From Setaria digitata (Eukaryota; Nematoda; Chromadorea; Rhabditida; Setariidae): DNA of 64,000 nucleotides. The stretch is taken from positions 1-64,000 of the forward strand of contig RCAB01000001.1 in NCBI GenBank assembly GCA_003640385.1, in the 5' to 3' direction. A program made the position numbers and the translations under genes. Position 1 is the stretch's first letter, and the number at the start of each line of letters is the position of its first letter. The notes under the pieces are model-generated. The model was given only the letters and a program-made list of their open reading frames with translations, ran no database searches and was not told where the DNA came from. Shown in pieces: positions 24,201 through 36,300 of the stretch.

Positions 24201-27200
24201 AGAACTGCTCTAGCCACTGCTGCGATAGTCTTCTCTCTTCATGGAAAAACTCAATCAATGAGCGGATGCAAAATTATTGTACTTAACGTCGCAACTTGTC
24301 GTAGCTGCGAATGGTGAATGAGATTAAAACACAGCTGCTCTACTTCAATTTTCATGTCGAACAAAATTTCAAATTGCAACATACTTTTTTAAAGGAGATG
24401 GTGGTACTTGAACTGATTCAGGAATAGGGCTGATTCCTTCTTCCAAACGTTGTCGCGACTCCAATATCAAAATCAATCGATAATCACTTTTATGGTGTGC
24501 TTTTAGATGCATTTTCAAATTTGTACTGAATGGCGATGAAGTGCTGAATGGGCAATTGACACACTTTACTGTCTAAAATAAGGGATTTTGAAGGACGTGG
24601 ATTGTGCGTAGACAAAAGTCTCACTCGAAATATGAAATGCTAAACTGATGTAGCACAACCTTCAATGAGAAAAATTTCTGAACTGTCGAAAGGACATGAC
24701 TATCAGCATATTTTAATTCACTTGGATCTCTTGGATCTCATGAAACATGACACGATGTATTGTATTGATGAATTGAAGAAGTCACTAACTTTACTACCAT
24801 CACCAACATCTTTAAAAAATCGCCACACGGGATGCCTTCGCAAACGCCGCCGCTTCAGAACAATTGCTGATTGGCAATTCACCGGTGAGGTTATTTTATC
24901 AGTCTTACTTCCATAAGTTATATTATAAGATGATGGTGAATCTGCAAAAGCAGCTTCATTAGCTTTAGATCGATCAAAAAAAAAAAAAAAAAAAAAAAAA
25001 GAGAAGGACTGAAGTTCTACTATGATAAGGAGTGATTATATTAAAAACTGCAACTGAACTATTAAAATCTTATTCAAAACAGAGCAGCACATGAGCTTGA
25101 ATCAGAATGAGTTATCGCTACGGATGATTTATTGCTTGTAATTGTTGAATATATTGAGAGTGCTGCTCATTCAAGGTGTGCCTTTCGAATAACAAAAAAG
25201 GTATGAACAGAATGAAAATAATTATAATTTATATTTAAAGTTGCCATGAAAAGGAACAAGTTCACTCTACTATGAACAAATATTGAAAATTTGAGTAAGA
25301 CATCACTTAATCGCTTCACTTAAAAACTTATTGGATCTTCTCTTCCTAGGTTTCAACTGGAATCATTTCAACTTATTGAATGCTCAGAAAATACCCAGCA
25401 GCATGCGATAACAGAGTGGTAGATGATATAATATAAGCAATTAGAACTTACTTTGCGATATTTTACTGAGTGTTTTAAGTCTTTCATTGTCAGCAGCAAG
25501 CGTTTTTGTTGAACTTAATGGTGGATTTACGGCGGATTTTGCTGAAGCTTCTGAGATGACTTTTAGGAAATCTGGTAAATTTCTTGTGAGATCTGTTGTA
25601 GTTTTCAGGTAATCCAGTGGGAGCTGTGATTCCGAAAATGCTTTCGGAAAGTCCAAAATGCTTCGAGGGGTAGTAGGCAAACTGGAAGTTCTACTACTCA
25701 CTGCAGTATTAGTTGTGGTAGCGGTAGCGGTAGTAGTGCCTACCGAACTACCTTGCAAACTACCAGTTTGGTTCAAAATACCCAAAAGAACTGCAGCACT
25801 GTTTAAATTCGAGCCCGAACCTGAGGTAGTATTAACAGCACTACCAGTACGCCTTCCAACAGCAGGCAGAGCAGTAGTTGTTACATGGTGCATATAAGGA
25901 GTTTTTGTTGCTGCTGTTGTTGTTGTACAGGTTGCTGCTAGCAGAGAATTCTGCAGTGTTATCTGTTCCTGTTGTTCTTCTTCTGCTTTAAGCACCTGAA
26001 ATTTCATTTTTTGAGCATTACCTCCGAAAGTACCACTTAGTTAATTTACTTCTTGCATTTCCTCTAGGAGCGTTATTCGCCAGAAAAACCATCCTGTTGG
26101 TGAGGTAAAGATACAACGTAAAACTCGAAAATTAGGCACGCTCTACAACACTTCACCTTCTTTACTTGTCATCTGAGATTCATCGGACGATGATCTTTTT
26201 CTCTTATTTTTTAAAACTGATGTAAGATATAAGATGTAGAATCATATATTGCGTTCCTCCGTTTAGCAAACTCTGTCTGCTAAAAATGAGCTAGTTTCAT
26301 TTAGACATCCCAGTTCATAATGTCGTGGTCGAAGAAAGAAGCCAAATTATAGTGGCATAAGCGAAGGATGAAACTGACCATTACTTCTCATAAGGAACAG
26401 TAAATTTGTGGGTGTTAATAATTTTAAATGGCCTTGCCTGTCGAAAAAAAATCCCAAATTTCTTCTTTATATTAGTGACCAGTTTGCAACTGATTATATT
26501 CTGAAACTGAGCACAACGTCCCATTTTCCACTATTGCTGGTCCCATGCAATCATTTTTCAGTATCAGATGTTACTTACTTTTCTATTGATGATTGCATCA
26601 AGCACGGATGTAAAATTCCAGGCTATGAATGTAGGCAAGTTCTTTCACTTAGAATTCTTCCTGTATTCTCATTTCAGCTTTCATCCATATTGAACAATAT
26701 TGAAGCTGCATCATAAGTGAAGTGATGTCAAGGGAGACAGCCAATAAAAATTTCCACTCATTACAAACTTTTGCTTGCTATTTTTATAGCGAAGACATTT
26801 TGATTCATTCCTCAACGTACTGGTTCATTAATTTCTTGACTACCGCCTCGACAAGTAATGTTACAGCATTGTCAGTTTCACAAAACCGAACTTTATCCTC
26901 CTTTACTATAAAACAAATCGATGTTTCGTCCGAAAAATTACCACTACTAAAGCTGAAGTCGATGTCAGCTCTGTAGATCTTCTTTTTCAATTCGCCATTT
27001 ATTTGTCCAATCCAAATAAATCAAACTATTGCTGGTCCCAGGTCCTTTGATAAATGATAAATGATAAACGAATGGCTGTACCCCTTTACATTCATTTCTT
27101 ATCAGCACCAAATATCAGAAATTCATATTGAAAGAGAAAAAAAAATTTTTTTTTTGAAGCTAACTTCTTCAAAGAGGTCGTGGTGATGTGTTCTCAGATG

Positions 27201-29370
27201 TACCTTCAGATTGGTGCTGAACACAGATTTTGTACTGTAATTACAATGTTTGCAATTTGCCATTCCATCTTTAACTATAAAATATGGCCATACTGGATTT
27301 CGGCGTTGACGTTTTCTTCGCAGTGCCGCAGATAAAGTGATATCTAAAAATGTTACTATTTAAATAATAATAACAGTTGTGGAGGAAGAACATTTTCTTC
27401 AGTATTACACATCATCAGCAGGATTACCGTTTTTCTACTACTGTACATATCATCAAATTGTATCCTGTAAGAACCTTTACCTACTTCTGGTACATCAAGA
27501 ATAATCATTTGTTCAAAACAAATTCTAATAAGAAAACACACCACTGGAAATGTAAGCACCCGGATTCGAAGAAGTTTCAAATGATTCATTTCCATCAAAA
27601 TAATCAGAATTCTTTGAACCACTGCTGTCTGTTCCTTCAAATACAATTGCTGTATTTCTTAAAATAAAGATAATGAAATCATTCAAAACATAAAAGGAGA
27701 AATAGAATCAGACGAAAGAAATACCACTTTCTCCAAAGATCCTGTCCAAAAATGCGTCGTTTTTCGATCCATCATTATCATCATCATTATCTACATCATC
27801 AAATGGATTGCGTGAAGAGGTAAGGCATTTCGATTTCGTCATGGCAGCCAAACTTCTTTCTATAACAAAATACTTTGTTATAGATATTATATTAATTATC
27901 CAGATATTTTAAACTCAAAGTTCCTTTGTTGTTAATAAAACTATTTTCTCCTCTTTTATATACTCTTCAAAACACTTTTCAGCGCTAAGAATTATGATCA
28001 TTGAAGTAGAAAGCCGATAGAGCACTGCTGTTTTTTATTGTTCACTACCGTTAGAGCAAATGATTTGATTACTATACTGATACAAATCATCGAAGTTACA
28101 TATTGACAAGTCAGGAGAGATGTTTACTGAAATAGCAAATGTAGAGAAAGTATATCAGAACTGACAACACAATGCATCCTCCGGTCTTATAGGTCATTCT
28201 TTAATTAAAAATAGTTTAATTAGCATTACCAACAGCTGTTTGCCCTCCCTCGTCGAAGCTGTCACCCAAATAATTTTCAATTTCCAAAGTTCTTCTATCG
28301 TTAGAAATACGCAACGCTGAACGACAGGTAATCTGAGAGGGGTCTTCTCCTACTCTTCGTGCTACTGATGCTGACTCCATATCTGTAGATGCTCTCTTTA
28401 CACCTGAAACCTTCTTATAAAGAATGTTTTGAATATAAAAGCTCTTTAAAATGAAATTCAAACCACTCCACCAAACGTTCTTAGCTTTGGTTTAGCCAGC
28501 GCTGTTTTCAAATATTTCTTAGCAAAACTTTATTGCGATCAGACCTCATTTTTAGCAGTTCCCAAGAAAAGTAAATCCACACTCCTACATCCCCGCACCT
28601 CCGAGGAAGCCCTCTTTTCTCAGAACAAGATCGTAATAACACAAAGGTGGCACAATCGAATCAGTGAACGGCTGCCTTTTTAACTGAAAACATTTCCATA
28701 ACAGCCACACTTCTTGATTCACCCACTTCCTCCCACCTGATTTCTCCACAGATAATAGTAACAGCGTTTCGTTAGACGGAGATTTAAACTAAACTAACGT
28801 GACTGAGTTGTTGTCTCTGAGAAATTTGTTTGACCTTGCGTCTGCAATTTCTTCTTCAAATTAGCAATAGATGTCTCAAGAATTTTCGCCTCTCGATTAG
28901 GCTTGTGTCGTTTGGTGGTAAAAACTTCCGTAAGGAATAGATTATTGCTTCCTGAAGTGCTCGCCGTTCCTCCATCGTTCTCCTCTTCTCCGACATCTGT
29001 AAGTGCACTGAACATGTGAAGTGAAACATTCCAAAACTTTGAAGGACAGATGGAGTACTGGTAATAGAATGATTAAATCAGGAGAATCTGAACATCAGCG
29101 GGTCTGTTGAAAATCTCCTATATCCAATAAAATTCGGAGCATTTCGTTCTAGTTCAATTATAACTTTGACAAGCACTCAAATCCTTCGCTTTAACGCCCA
29201 CATCCTCTAAACTGACTTAGCATTTTTCAGCTTAAATAAATATCTTCAACCGTTTATTTGTTTTTTTTCAAAAAGAAAAAAAAAAACGGATGAGTGCATG
29301 AATATTGAAGTCATACCGTTGGTGGATTCGATTTCTTCTCTTACTTCATTGGTGGCACCGATGCTTGATC
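21252..29370 (-). CDS. bed-3: Transcription factor with two BED-type zinc fingers (BED-3-like)
   Basis: Presumed nuclear DNA-binding regulator. In C. elegans, BED-3 acts in cell-lineage proliferation and moulting; the orthology here is inferred. Sixteen exons chain in phase on the minus strand: 29370-29317, 28996-28835, 28403-28230, 27859-27725, 27649-27542, 27343-27165, 26622-26579, 26200-26152, 25995-25452, 24941-24790, 24572-24385, 23534-23463, 23297-23188, 22438-22180, 21905-21629 and 21386-21252, about 880 residues. Finger 1 (exon 27343-27165): RRNPVWPYF, then CKHCNYSTKS, then NLKVHLRTHH. Finger 2 is split by an intron: RRHPVWRFFKD, then CVNCPFSTSSS, then NLKMHLKAHH. Each has the BED aromatic pair, CxxC and HxxxH, with a preceding Arg/Lys cluster. 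The linker exon (25995-25452) is rich in Thr, Ser and Ala. The N-terminal exons are acidic (DDVDNDDDNDGS). The protein ends in DISVQEQE. The 5' start is unresolved; the ATG at 27842 is an in-frame internal alternative. Confidence 0.85.
24976..25000. repeat. Poly-A tract in an intron of the BED-finger gene
   Basis: Twenty-five consecutive A on the plus strand (poly-T in the sense of the gene), about 35 bp upstream of the acceptor of exon 24941-24790. It may form part of an extended polypyrimidine tract. Confidence 0.85.
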
Positions 29371-29695
29371 CTGAATTAATGAGAAAGTAATCTAACATCG
29401 ACATTTCACGGAATTGTATTTCATGCCGTAAGAGAATGAAGGAAAACGAGAATTTTTATGTTCAATAAAAGAAAATGCGAAATCTGGATTTGCAATTGTA
29501 GAATAATCGCTTGTTATTTGTATCCATATCCATAATACCAGAATGGTAGAGTTTTGTCTAGCACCTCTTAGTCCACAAATTTTTGGTAATGATACATTTC
29601 GAAAAGAGAAACTTCTTTTAAAGAATTCAGTTAGCAATTTTTTTGCAACAGAAGAAGACGAAGGACCTCAACATCTTGTAGCTTTCTCTCGTAAC

Positions 29696-29859
29696 CTCAG
29701 AAGAACGACAACGAATGCAATCAATTTGGGTGAAAATGAAAGACTTTCAAAACAATCACCGTCATCGTCGTTTTCCACATCCATATCGCACTCTTCTTTG
29801 TATTCCAAACCGTTTGCTTTTGTGAACTCATCCTTTATCACTGTTTTAGTAGAGATCAT
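29696..29859 (-). other. Candidate first coding exon of the BED-finger gene
   Basis: On the minus strand an ATG at 29859, a few bases after CACCAGTTCAG, opens MISTKTVIKDEFTKANGLEY then KEECDMDVENDDDGD, an acidic stretch like the following exons. The nearest usable donor is at 29695 (AG|GTTACG, phase 2), whereas the next firm exon (29370-29317) enters in phase 1. Either an intermediate exon was missed or an alternative acceptor four to five bases inside is used. A 121-residue frame on the opposite strand overlaps, and I regard it as the shadow. Confidence 0.35.
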
Positions 29860-32800
29860 AGCTGAACTGGTGAAACGTATCCGGCCGTTTACCGGTATGT
29901 TTTGTTAAGTTGCGTAAAGAGAAATCAGCGAACAAAGACAAAATGAAGCACTAATTAGTTCGACTTTGAGCGGGCAATAATTTTCTCACATTGAAGTTTC
30001 CGGTTCAAAACCCCTAAAAACCACATGATATATTAGCATTATCTGCAGAAATGCTGCTTCATTTAGGAACGGTGCTTAGAAAAGAGCGATCATTCTTGAG
30101 AAGTGATGAAATGCAATAGTAAGACAGTATGAAGTTACCATAAATCACATATGTTTACACGAATATACATCAAAACATCAGTAGGAAAGCTGTCCTATAA
30201 ACATTTCCTGTCGGAAATCATGGGATGCATGCACAGACTGTGACCCATCACAGTGCTCGCGAAAGATTTGCCTCAGTAAGGAGGAATGAAGAGGAATCAC
30301 TCAAAAGAATATTCAGCAAAACAGGTTCCGTGCCTATTGCTTCCAGCACTCGATCCAAAAACCCTTTCAGAATCCGAAAAATTCAACACAACTTTTGTGA
30401 TTTTCCAGACGATAAAAATGTGCATCAATAAATCAATTCATGCAGCTGATTTATTTGACACATACTGCGTCGGTATCTGAAGTTGAAAAGTCATTCCATT
30501 TATAAATCGCGCTAGATTAAGACCGACACACACAAACACTGAATGAAATTAACGAGCCTTACCTTGATTATGGGATCAAATGGTAGTTACTAGTTCAAAT
30601 ACAGGTGGAAGTGTAGATGAAGGAACTGATGGTTGTGGATATGTCTCGGCATGAGCGATGCAAATCGAACGAATGAATAAGTGAAGGTTAAAATTTAGTA
30701 TAGAAGTGAGCCGAGCAATAACAAGGAGCGTCACTATCAGTGAAGTCAATGTCCGTATTTAGGTCCATTCAGTGTAAACTTCCTTGCGACATGTCTAATA
30801 TAGCAGTAGTGCTGGAGAACATTCCAACTTTGACTGTGAACCTTCAAATATATTAGGTATCCAGTAGTTACAGTAGTAATCCCTTTGCAAGGCGCAATAA
30901 AAACGCGCTGAATTTCATTCTGAAATGCTGAAACAGTGAAATACCGTACCGCTAGCCTAACATTTGTTAAACGAAATTTCTTAGCGAGAGGAGTAGGACT
31001 GGAACTGAAACGGATAAGAGTAGCCGAAGAGCCGTGTAAATCCGCTCCCTCTGCTATACAAATTGTTCGATGGGGCCAAACTTGCGAAGCTTTTTGTATT
31101 TCCTTACTGAAACTTGCTTTCAATAAATGAATGACGGTAACAGTGCGTTTTAAAATTCAGTGTGAGCCGGAGGCACAATCACGCTACAGCCTGGTATTGC
31201 TTTTATTGAGTCCAAGCATAACCTAGTCAGCCCAGAGATAAGTTGAAGTAGTGGTCTCTGTCAATATTACCGCTGCTTACTGCTGTTAACAAACTTTCAC
31301 CACAGCATCATAATTGCGCCTCACATCATTCATTACTACTATCATCATCAGCACCAGCGTTATTATCATAATCACCATTTCACAGATGTTACTTTTAGTC
31401 TACTTATCATCACTTTAAACTGGAAAGCATTACTTTTAATCTTTTTTACTCACAAACTTACAATCAGTAGCTGCAGAAATATCAATGACAGCACAATAAA
31501 CTGCATCATGTACCATTAATTACTAACGATGTGCGTGGGCACTTCATTCTCAAATCCAGTGAATTTCAAATATCGCCTCACTTGCAAATTTCATACTCTA
31601 CCTCACTGCTCAGAGGCTGCTCTCTGTCTGGCCTAGCGGGAGACTAAAGATCGTTTGCTGTGCAAAATTCCTTGAAAATTTGAATCTGTCGCAATGGCAC
31701 TGATCTTCTTCCTAATTACATGGAAGTCAAGCTTACCGTTAGACCGATCCATCCGCAATGCTCCGTTTTACCATCGCCAAATCAACCATATCTTCTGGAT
31801 GTCAATTCACTTCAGACAGGTATACGAGGTAAATTCGAAAATGCCACATGACCGAATATTTGATGTCGGACTACTCGTAACTATCGTTCACTGATTAAAT
31901 GATACGACTTTAGATTTATAATACGCTACTCAAGCTGTGATAGATATCTTACTTTTCATGTCTTGAAAAAATGTAGGAGGAAAGCTTAGGATATAACATG
32001 TTACTTGTGGGGGAAAATTACTTTAATTTGCAAGAGATACCTATTGCTGAGACGAGAGGAAAAAGCGCACTGCAGTGATAAGGCAAGTAACGAGAACGAA
32101 AGACGAAAATTCACCGTAAATGAATTTCAATGCTCTTTTTTAAGCCGAGCAAAGAACGGAAGGATGATCATAAATAGTAAAAGGTAAAAGGCTGCTGCAT
32201 CATGCTAAGGTGGATGCCTGAAATTCTATATGTCCAAAAAAAATTTACAAAGATCAATGGGTCCATCAAACGAAAGTGAACATTTACAGTTATCACCATA
32301 AGATCAGCAAATAATGCTAAGCAAACACGTGTCTTAAGTCTTTCTTTAAGATATTTCCTCATATCACTCGGCAGACTTCTTCCATTACTTACTAATTACC
32401 CCATATTTTGGTTTTTGCAACAAACTACCACCGACTTAATGCATACAACCGAGACTGTCTTCTGAAAAATACCAATTACCTCAGTCTCGGAATTATTAAA
32501 AGTGAAATTCTGACAGCACAACATAGACAGCACTTGGAGTACTCAAGAAATATCCACATTAAACAGGAGTGTTCTCCAAATATGATCCATAATTGATTTG
32601 AAAATTTTAAATTTTACACTTCTGCGACTGTAATGTGAAACTTGTCCCTTTAGAGGCAATTTAAACGGACTGGTTTGAGATCCATCGAAGTCAGCGACCC
32701 TTTGCCAAGGTCGCCACTTGGAATTTGAATTCCCCGTACAGATTTTGTCCAGAAGTTTTTGCCAGCCGCCAAGGAGCTTATATGAGAGTAAGAGGTGAAT

Positions 32801-33080
32801 GAGAAGTTCGGGAGAAAAGCAAGCAAGCGAAGTAGCCTCAATCAGTTTGGCCATGCATCCATCTGGAACAAACCAGGAAGCAAAGAGGAGTGGAAGATGG
32901 AAGGCCAAGATAACCTCTCTACCCCTCAGGCCCACCCCATGCAGGTAAAGGTACGGAGAGAGCTGCAGGTGCAGGTATCTCCTACTGATATTAATAGTAT
33001 CGATGAGGGAGTGATAGTGCTGGCGAAAGAAGTATGAGGTGGTGGGGAAGAAGGCACGGTAGCAGTAAAAATCAAGGTCA
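29860..33080. other. 3.2-kb region upstream of the BED-finger gene, no supported gene
   Basis: Probable promoter side of the minus-strand BED gene. Open frames at 30225-30480 (plus) and 30746-31123 (minus, 125 residues) have no matching neighbours or family resemblance. ATC/ATT-rich low-complexity sequence occurs near 31300-31400. Confidence 0.4.
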
Positions 33081-33200
33081 ATGGGATGGCGCGGCGAGGA
33101 AGAGCTGCCGCTGCTGCTAGGTAGTAGTAGTGGTGGGGCAGTGGCAGTGCTGTCGCCGATGGAACCAAGTGCCGAACTGCAGCAGCATCCAGTCGACAAG
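33081..33200 (+). other. Candidate GC-rich first coding exon
   Basis: ATG at 33081, preceded by an in-frame TAA, opens 40 codons reading MGWRGEEELPLLLGSSSGGA then PMEPSAELQQHPVDK. It ends in a good donor CAAG|GTCAGT in phase 0. Base composition is much more GC-rich than the surroundings. The next exon is not known. The exon at 42188 has the right phase, and so by extension might the SH2B gene, but that would need a 9-kb intron spanning another candidate gene. A 229-residue frame on the opposite strand over the same DNA is probably a by-product of the high GC. Confidence 0.35.
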
Positions 33201-33300
33201 GTCAGTGGCGCCTCACTCTCACTGGCCTCCACTTCAGTGCTGGCTTCATTCCACTATTGACACAGCTCGGGAGACAACACCACCCAACGGGTAGCTGTAG

Positions 33301-33384
33301 CACCACAGCACACCACACCTCACCGCACCGCACCACACCACACCGCACCACACCACACCGCACCACACCACACCACACCACACT
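33301..33384. repeat. CACACC/CACCGC microsatellite-like array
   Basis: About 84 bp of imperfect five- to six-base units of the CACAC/CACCG type, for example CACCGCACCACACCACACCG, with one strand free of long purine runs. It follows the GC-rich candidate exon by 100 bp. Confidence 0.85.
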
Positions 33385-36300
33385 GCTTCACGGAAAGAGA
33401 AGCAGTAATGGCTTCTTAGTTATCAAGTAAATGGATGGCCGGATTAGTGAGGGGCAGGATGTAGGCACTGCTTCATGCTGCATATTTGGCAGCTAGCAAT
33501 TCATTCACTGTTTCTCCTAAGATTCAGAAAGGTTAAAGGTGAGCGAGTTAGACTGAAGTACTTGGAAGACTGTGAAGTGCAAGGAACTAACTAGCAATAG
33601 ATGGTAATGTCACGGAATTCCCTCCTTTAATTCATTCCCTGTTTCCGGTTTCTTTCCTTTTCTTCACTGACAACAGCTGTTGGATGACGATGACCTAAGT
33701 GACGGCACTTAGTCGCAAGTGCGTCTAGTAGATGCTTCCTCCAGATGTTAGTCTGAAGTCATATTATTCCTTTTTTCTTTTTCTGCTGCTTGCCAAGTGA
33801 GAAAAGGGTGCCAGGAAACTTTTCAAACTGAAATGTCATTTTACAGTTGGGCTATTTGTTCACTAACATTTGCCACTGATGCGACATTTTCTGCACCCAT
33901 CCATTAACAAAATGCTTTTGGAGATCGCGCAACTTAGTACTAACTGATAATCACTTTCAGTTGCTCTGCAAGAAGTATTTGAGTGTAAGGACATCGGGGA
34001 ATGTTACAGGAAAAGAGCTATCGAGCATTAGTGGTGTCGAAAATTTTTTAAAACTTGAAATGAATTTTTAAGAATTATAAATTGATTGGACTGATTATGT
34101 TCTTGAGAACTTATTTGATGGGATAATTTCAACTTGTTATAATTTTCAACGAATTTCTGAGTCTTCATTTCTTCACCGCTCTCCGTTTATCTGTTCGGTT
34201 TAAACAGCGATAACTACAAAAATTATCTTTTCATCTTCGTGCTACATTACGTACGCTGGAATTATTTGATTCTATCTGGCACCGTTCGTCCTTCTACTAC
34301 CACAGAAGCGGTTTTCTTCCGTCGTCAACCTTCCGATTTTAAAGTTGATGCTAAATGATGTGATTAAAGACATCTTTTCGTTTGGACATTGTGACTAAAA
34401 GTCTCGCACTATTTAGACTGTCTGATTCAATCAACGATAAATTCTTAGTAAAGTATCCAGACATTGGGTAGTTTTATTATTACTCTTCCTTAAAACTAAA
34501 ATTCCATCAGAAATGTCGATGTGATTATCCCTTTCGAAACTATCCAAAATATTTTCTCAGGAAATGACCGCATAGAAATGATAAATTTCTCGAACAGCTG
34601 CATGAGTGAAGGGTTCAGGAGACTGATCAGATGAATTCTTGGATGAGCAACTGGATAAGAACGGCTAGAAAGATAGAATAATCTTTCGGGAAATAATGAT
34701 GGCTCCATTTTCAAATATAAAAGCTTTTGAAAAAGTAGCCGACTAGGTGGAAAGTACACTCACTTCGACAAGTTAATGTAACTTTCTCTTTCGTTGCTAT
34801 TATTATTGTTCCACATTCTTTTCTAATCTCTTTCCTAAGTTAATTTCTTCTGATCATTAATCGAGAACGCTTAGTAAACATTTATATCTCTTCATGCTAG
34901 CCTCTATGATGAGCTGAGATTTTCAAGTTACGATATTTATCAGGTCATTCAATACTTTACTATTCTCAATTATTCCATGTGCAGCAAAATGAAATTTCTT
35001 TATTCCTCCACAGTTTATTAAGAAGTTCTAAAAAGTCTGAGTAACCTATCATTTCATACGAAAACTGTTAAATGTATGTCCAACAGAGCGTATGATTTTG
35101 CTCAAAAATTTCGTAATGGATACTTAACGTCAAATTCTATGTGTCACAAAATGGGCAAATTATTTTGCAGGTTAAAAGCATCATCTATTGAATGTGCTAG
35201 TATTTCCGGGGTCATCTAATATCTCCTGTAATTGGAGTTGATGTCTACTTTATATCACAGTGTTGTGTCAATTGAAAACCGATTCATCTATGCTTCCGAT
35301 GAAGAGAAGAAAAAGTTTCCCACGTGATGGTTAAAAGTAAGACGAAAAGGTATTTCAAATGAATCTGAAAGCTCATTTCCCCTGAACTTGATATTTTCTG
35401 AATTCTTCCCTTAAACTTCCTTTTTTCTAAATATCATGTTGCTAATTTTTTGAAAAATAACTACAGTGCAAAAATTGTCGAATGAATCTTGAATGAGCTT
35501 GATTTCCTCAAAATATATTCTTACAGAATAGATTTCTACGCAGACAAACAATAATATAGTCTTACCAATGGCTGAGCTCTATCACACTTGAAGTAGTGAG
35601 ATTTTGGCGTGTAAAAAGAAGAGTCTTTAATTTCGAGAAACTTCGTGGGACCCTTCTGAGACTATAGGCTGTTGCTTAATTACTCTTGTCTAATTACCTA
35701 ATTAGATTATTTAGCTGGATTCTATCGAAAAAAAAAAAGTAGATGGTATCAAAACATGACTGCAGTGACTGAGAGAATAGTGAAATTTAATTAGAAGAGA
35801 ACCAGGAGGGTGAGAATGAAATTTCTATAAGAATTAACGTCTAGGTCTAAGTTCCTAGCGTATAATAATAGCAGTAATGTTACAGGAAGAACCTTTACTA
35901 CTCTTTGTATAGACTACTCGGTAAAGTGTGCTCATTCTGATGCACACCTCTATTTGCACTACAGTTGAAATTAGCATGGACAAAGGTGTGGTACTAAGCA
36001 AGACATTCATTTACCTACAGCTCTCTCCTTCCTAACAGTAGCTTGTTAAAAAACAACAGTATAAAAACGCTAGCAAGAAGTGAAATGAATTTGCAATGAC
36101 TCCTGCAGTGTCATCTGTATGTGATTACAGGCCTGTCCTTCCAATATCTTCTATTGTCTTTGTTCATTTTGTGTGTACCAATCAACCAACCAATTACAAC
36201 TAATCACTCAACATGACAAAGAGTTCAGCTCTGTAAATAATACACTCCATTCGTTTTCCCACAATTCACTAATTATTTCGAGCTTTCTCTGGTCCAGTTG

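Noticed and set aside
25658..25897. 79-residue plus-strand frame rich in Val and Leu
   Set aside because: Antisense shadow of the Thr/Ser/Ala-rich exon of the BED-finger gene.
26805..26990. Minus-strand open segment (DETSICFIVKEDKVRFCETD) with acceptor- and donor-like ends inside the BED-finger gene
   Set aside because: It enters in phase 2 after an exon ending in phase 0. The shorter exon 26622-26579 fits both neighbours exactly, so this is probably intron.
29543..29908. 121-residue plus-strand open frame
   Set aside because: Lies antisense to an acidic minus-strand exon candidate consistent with the BED-finger gene. No splice partner on the plus strand.
30746..31123. 125-residue minus-strand frame
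   Set aside because: Length alone is unusual here, but no family resemblance, no clear exon borders and no conserved motif.
32543..33232. 229-residue minus-strand frame, the longest in the window
   Set aside because: Spans a GC-rich patch where stops are rare by composition. The other strand holds a better exon with ATG and donor. The protein has no recognisable domain.
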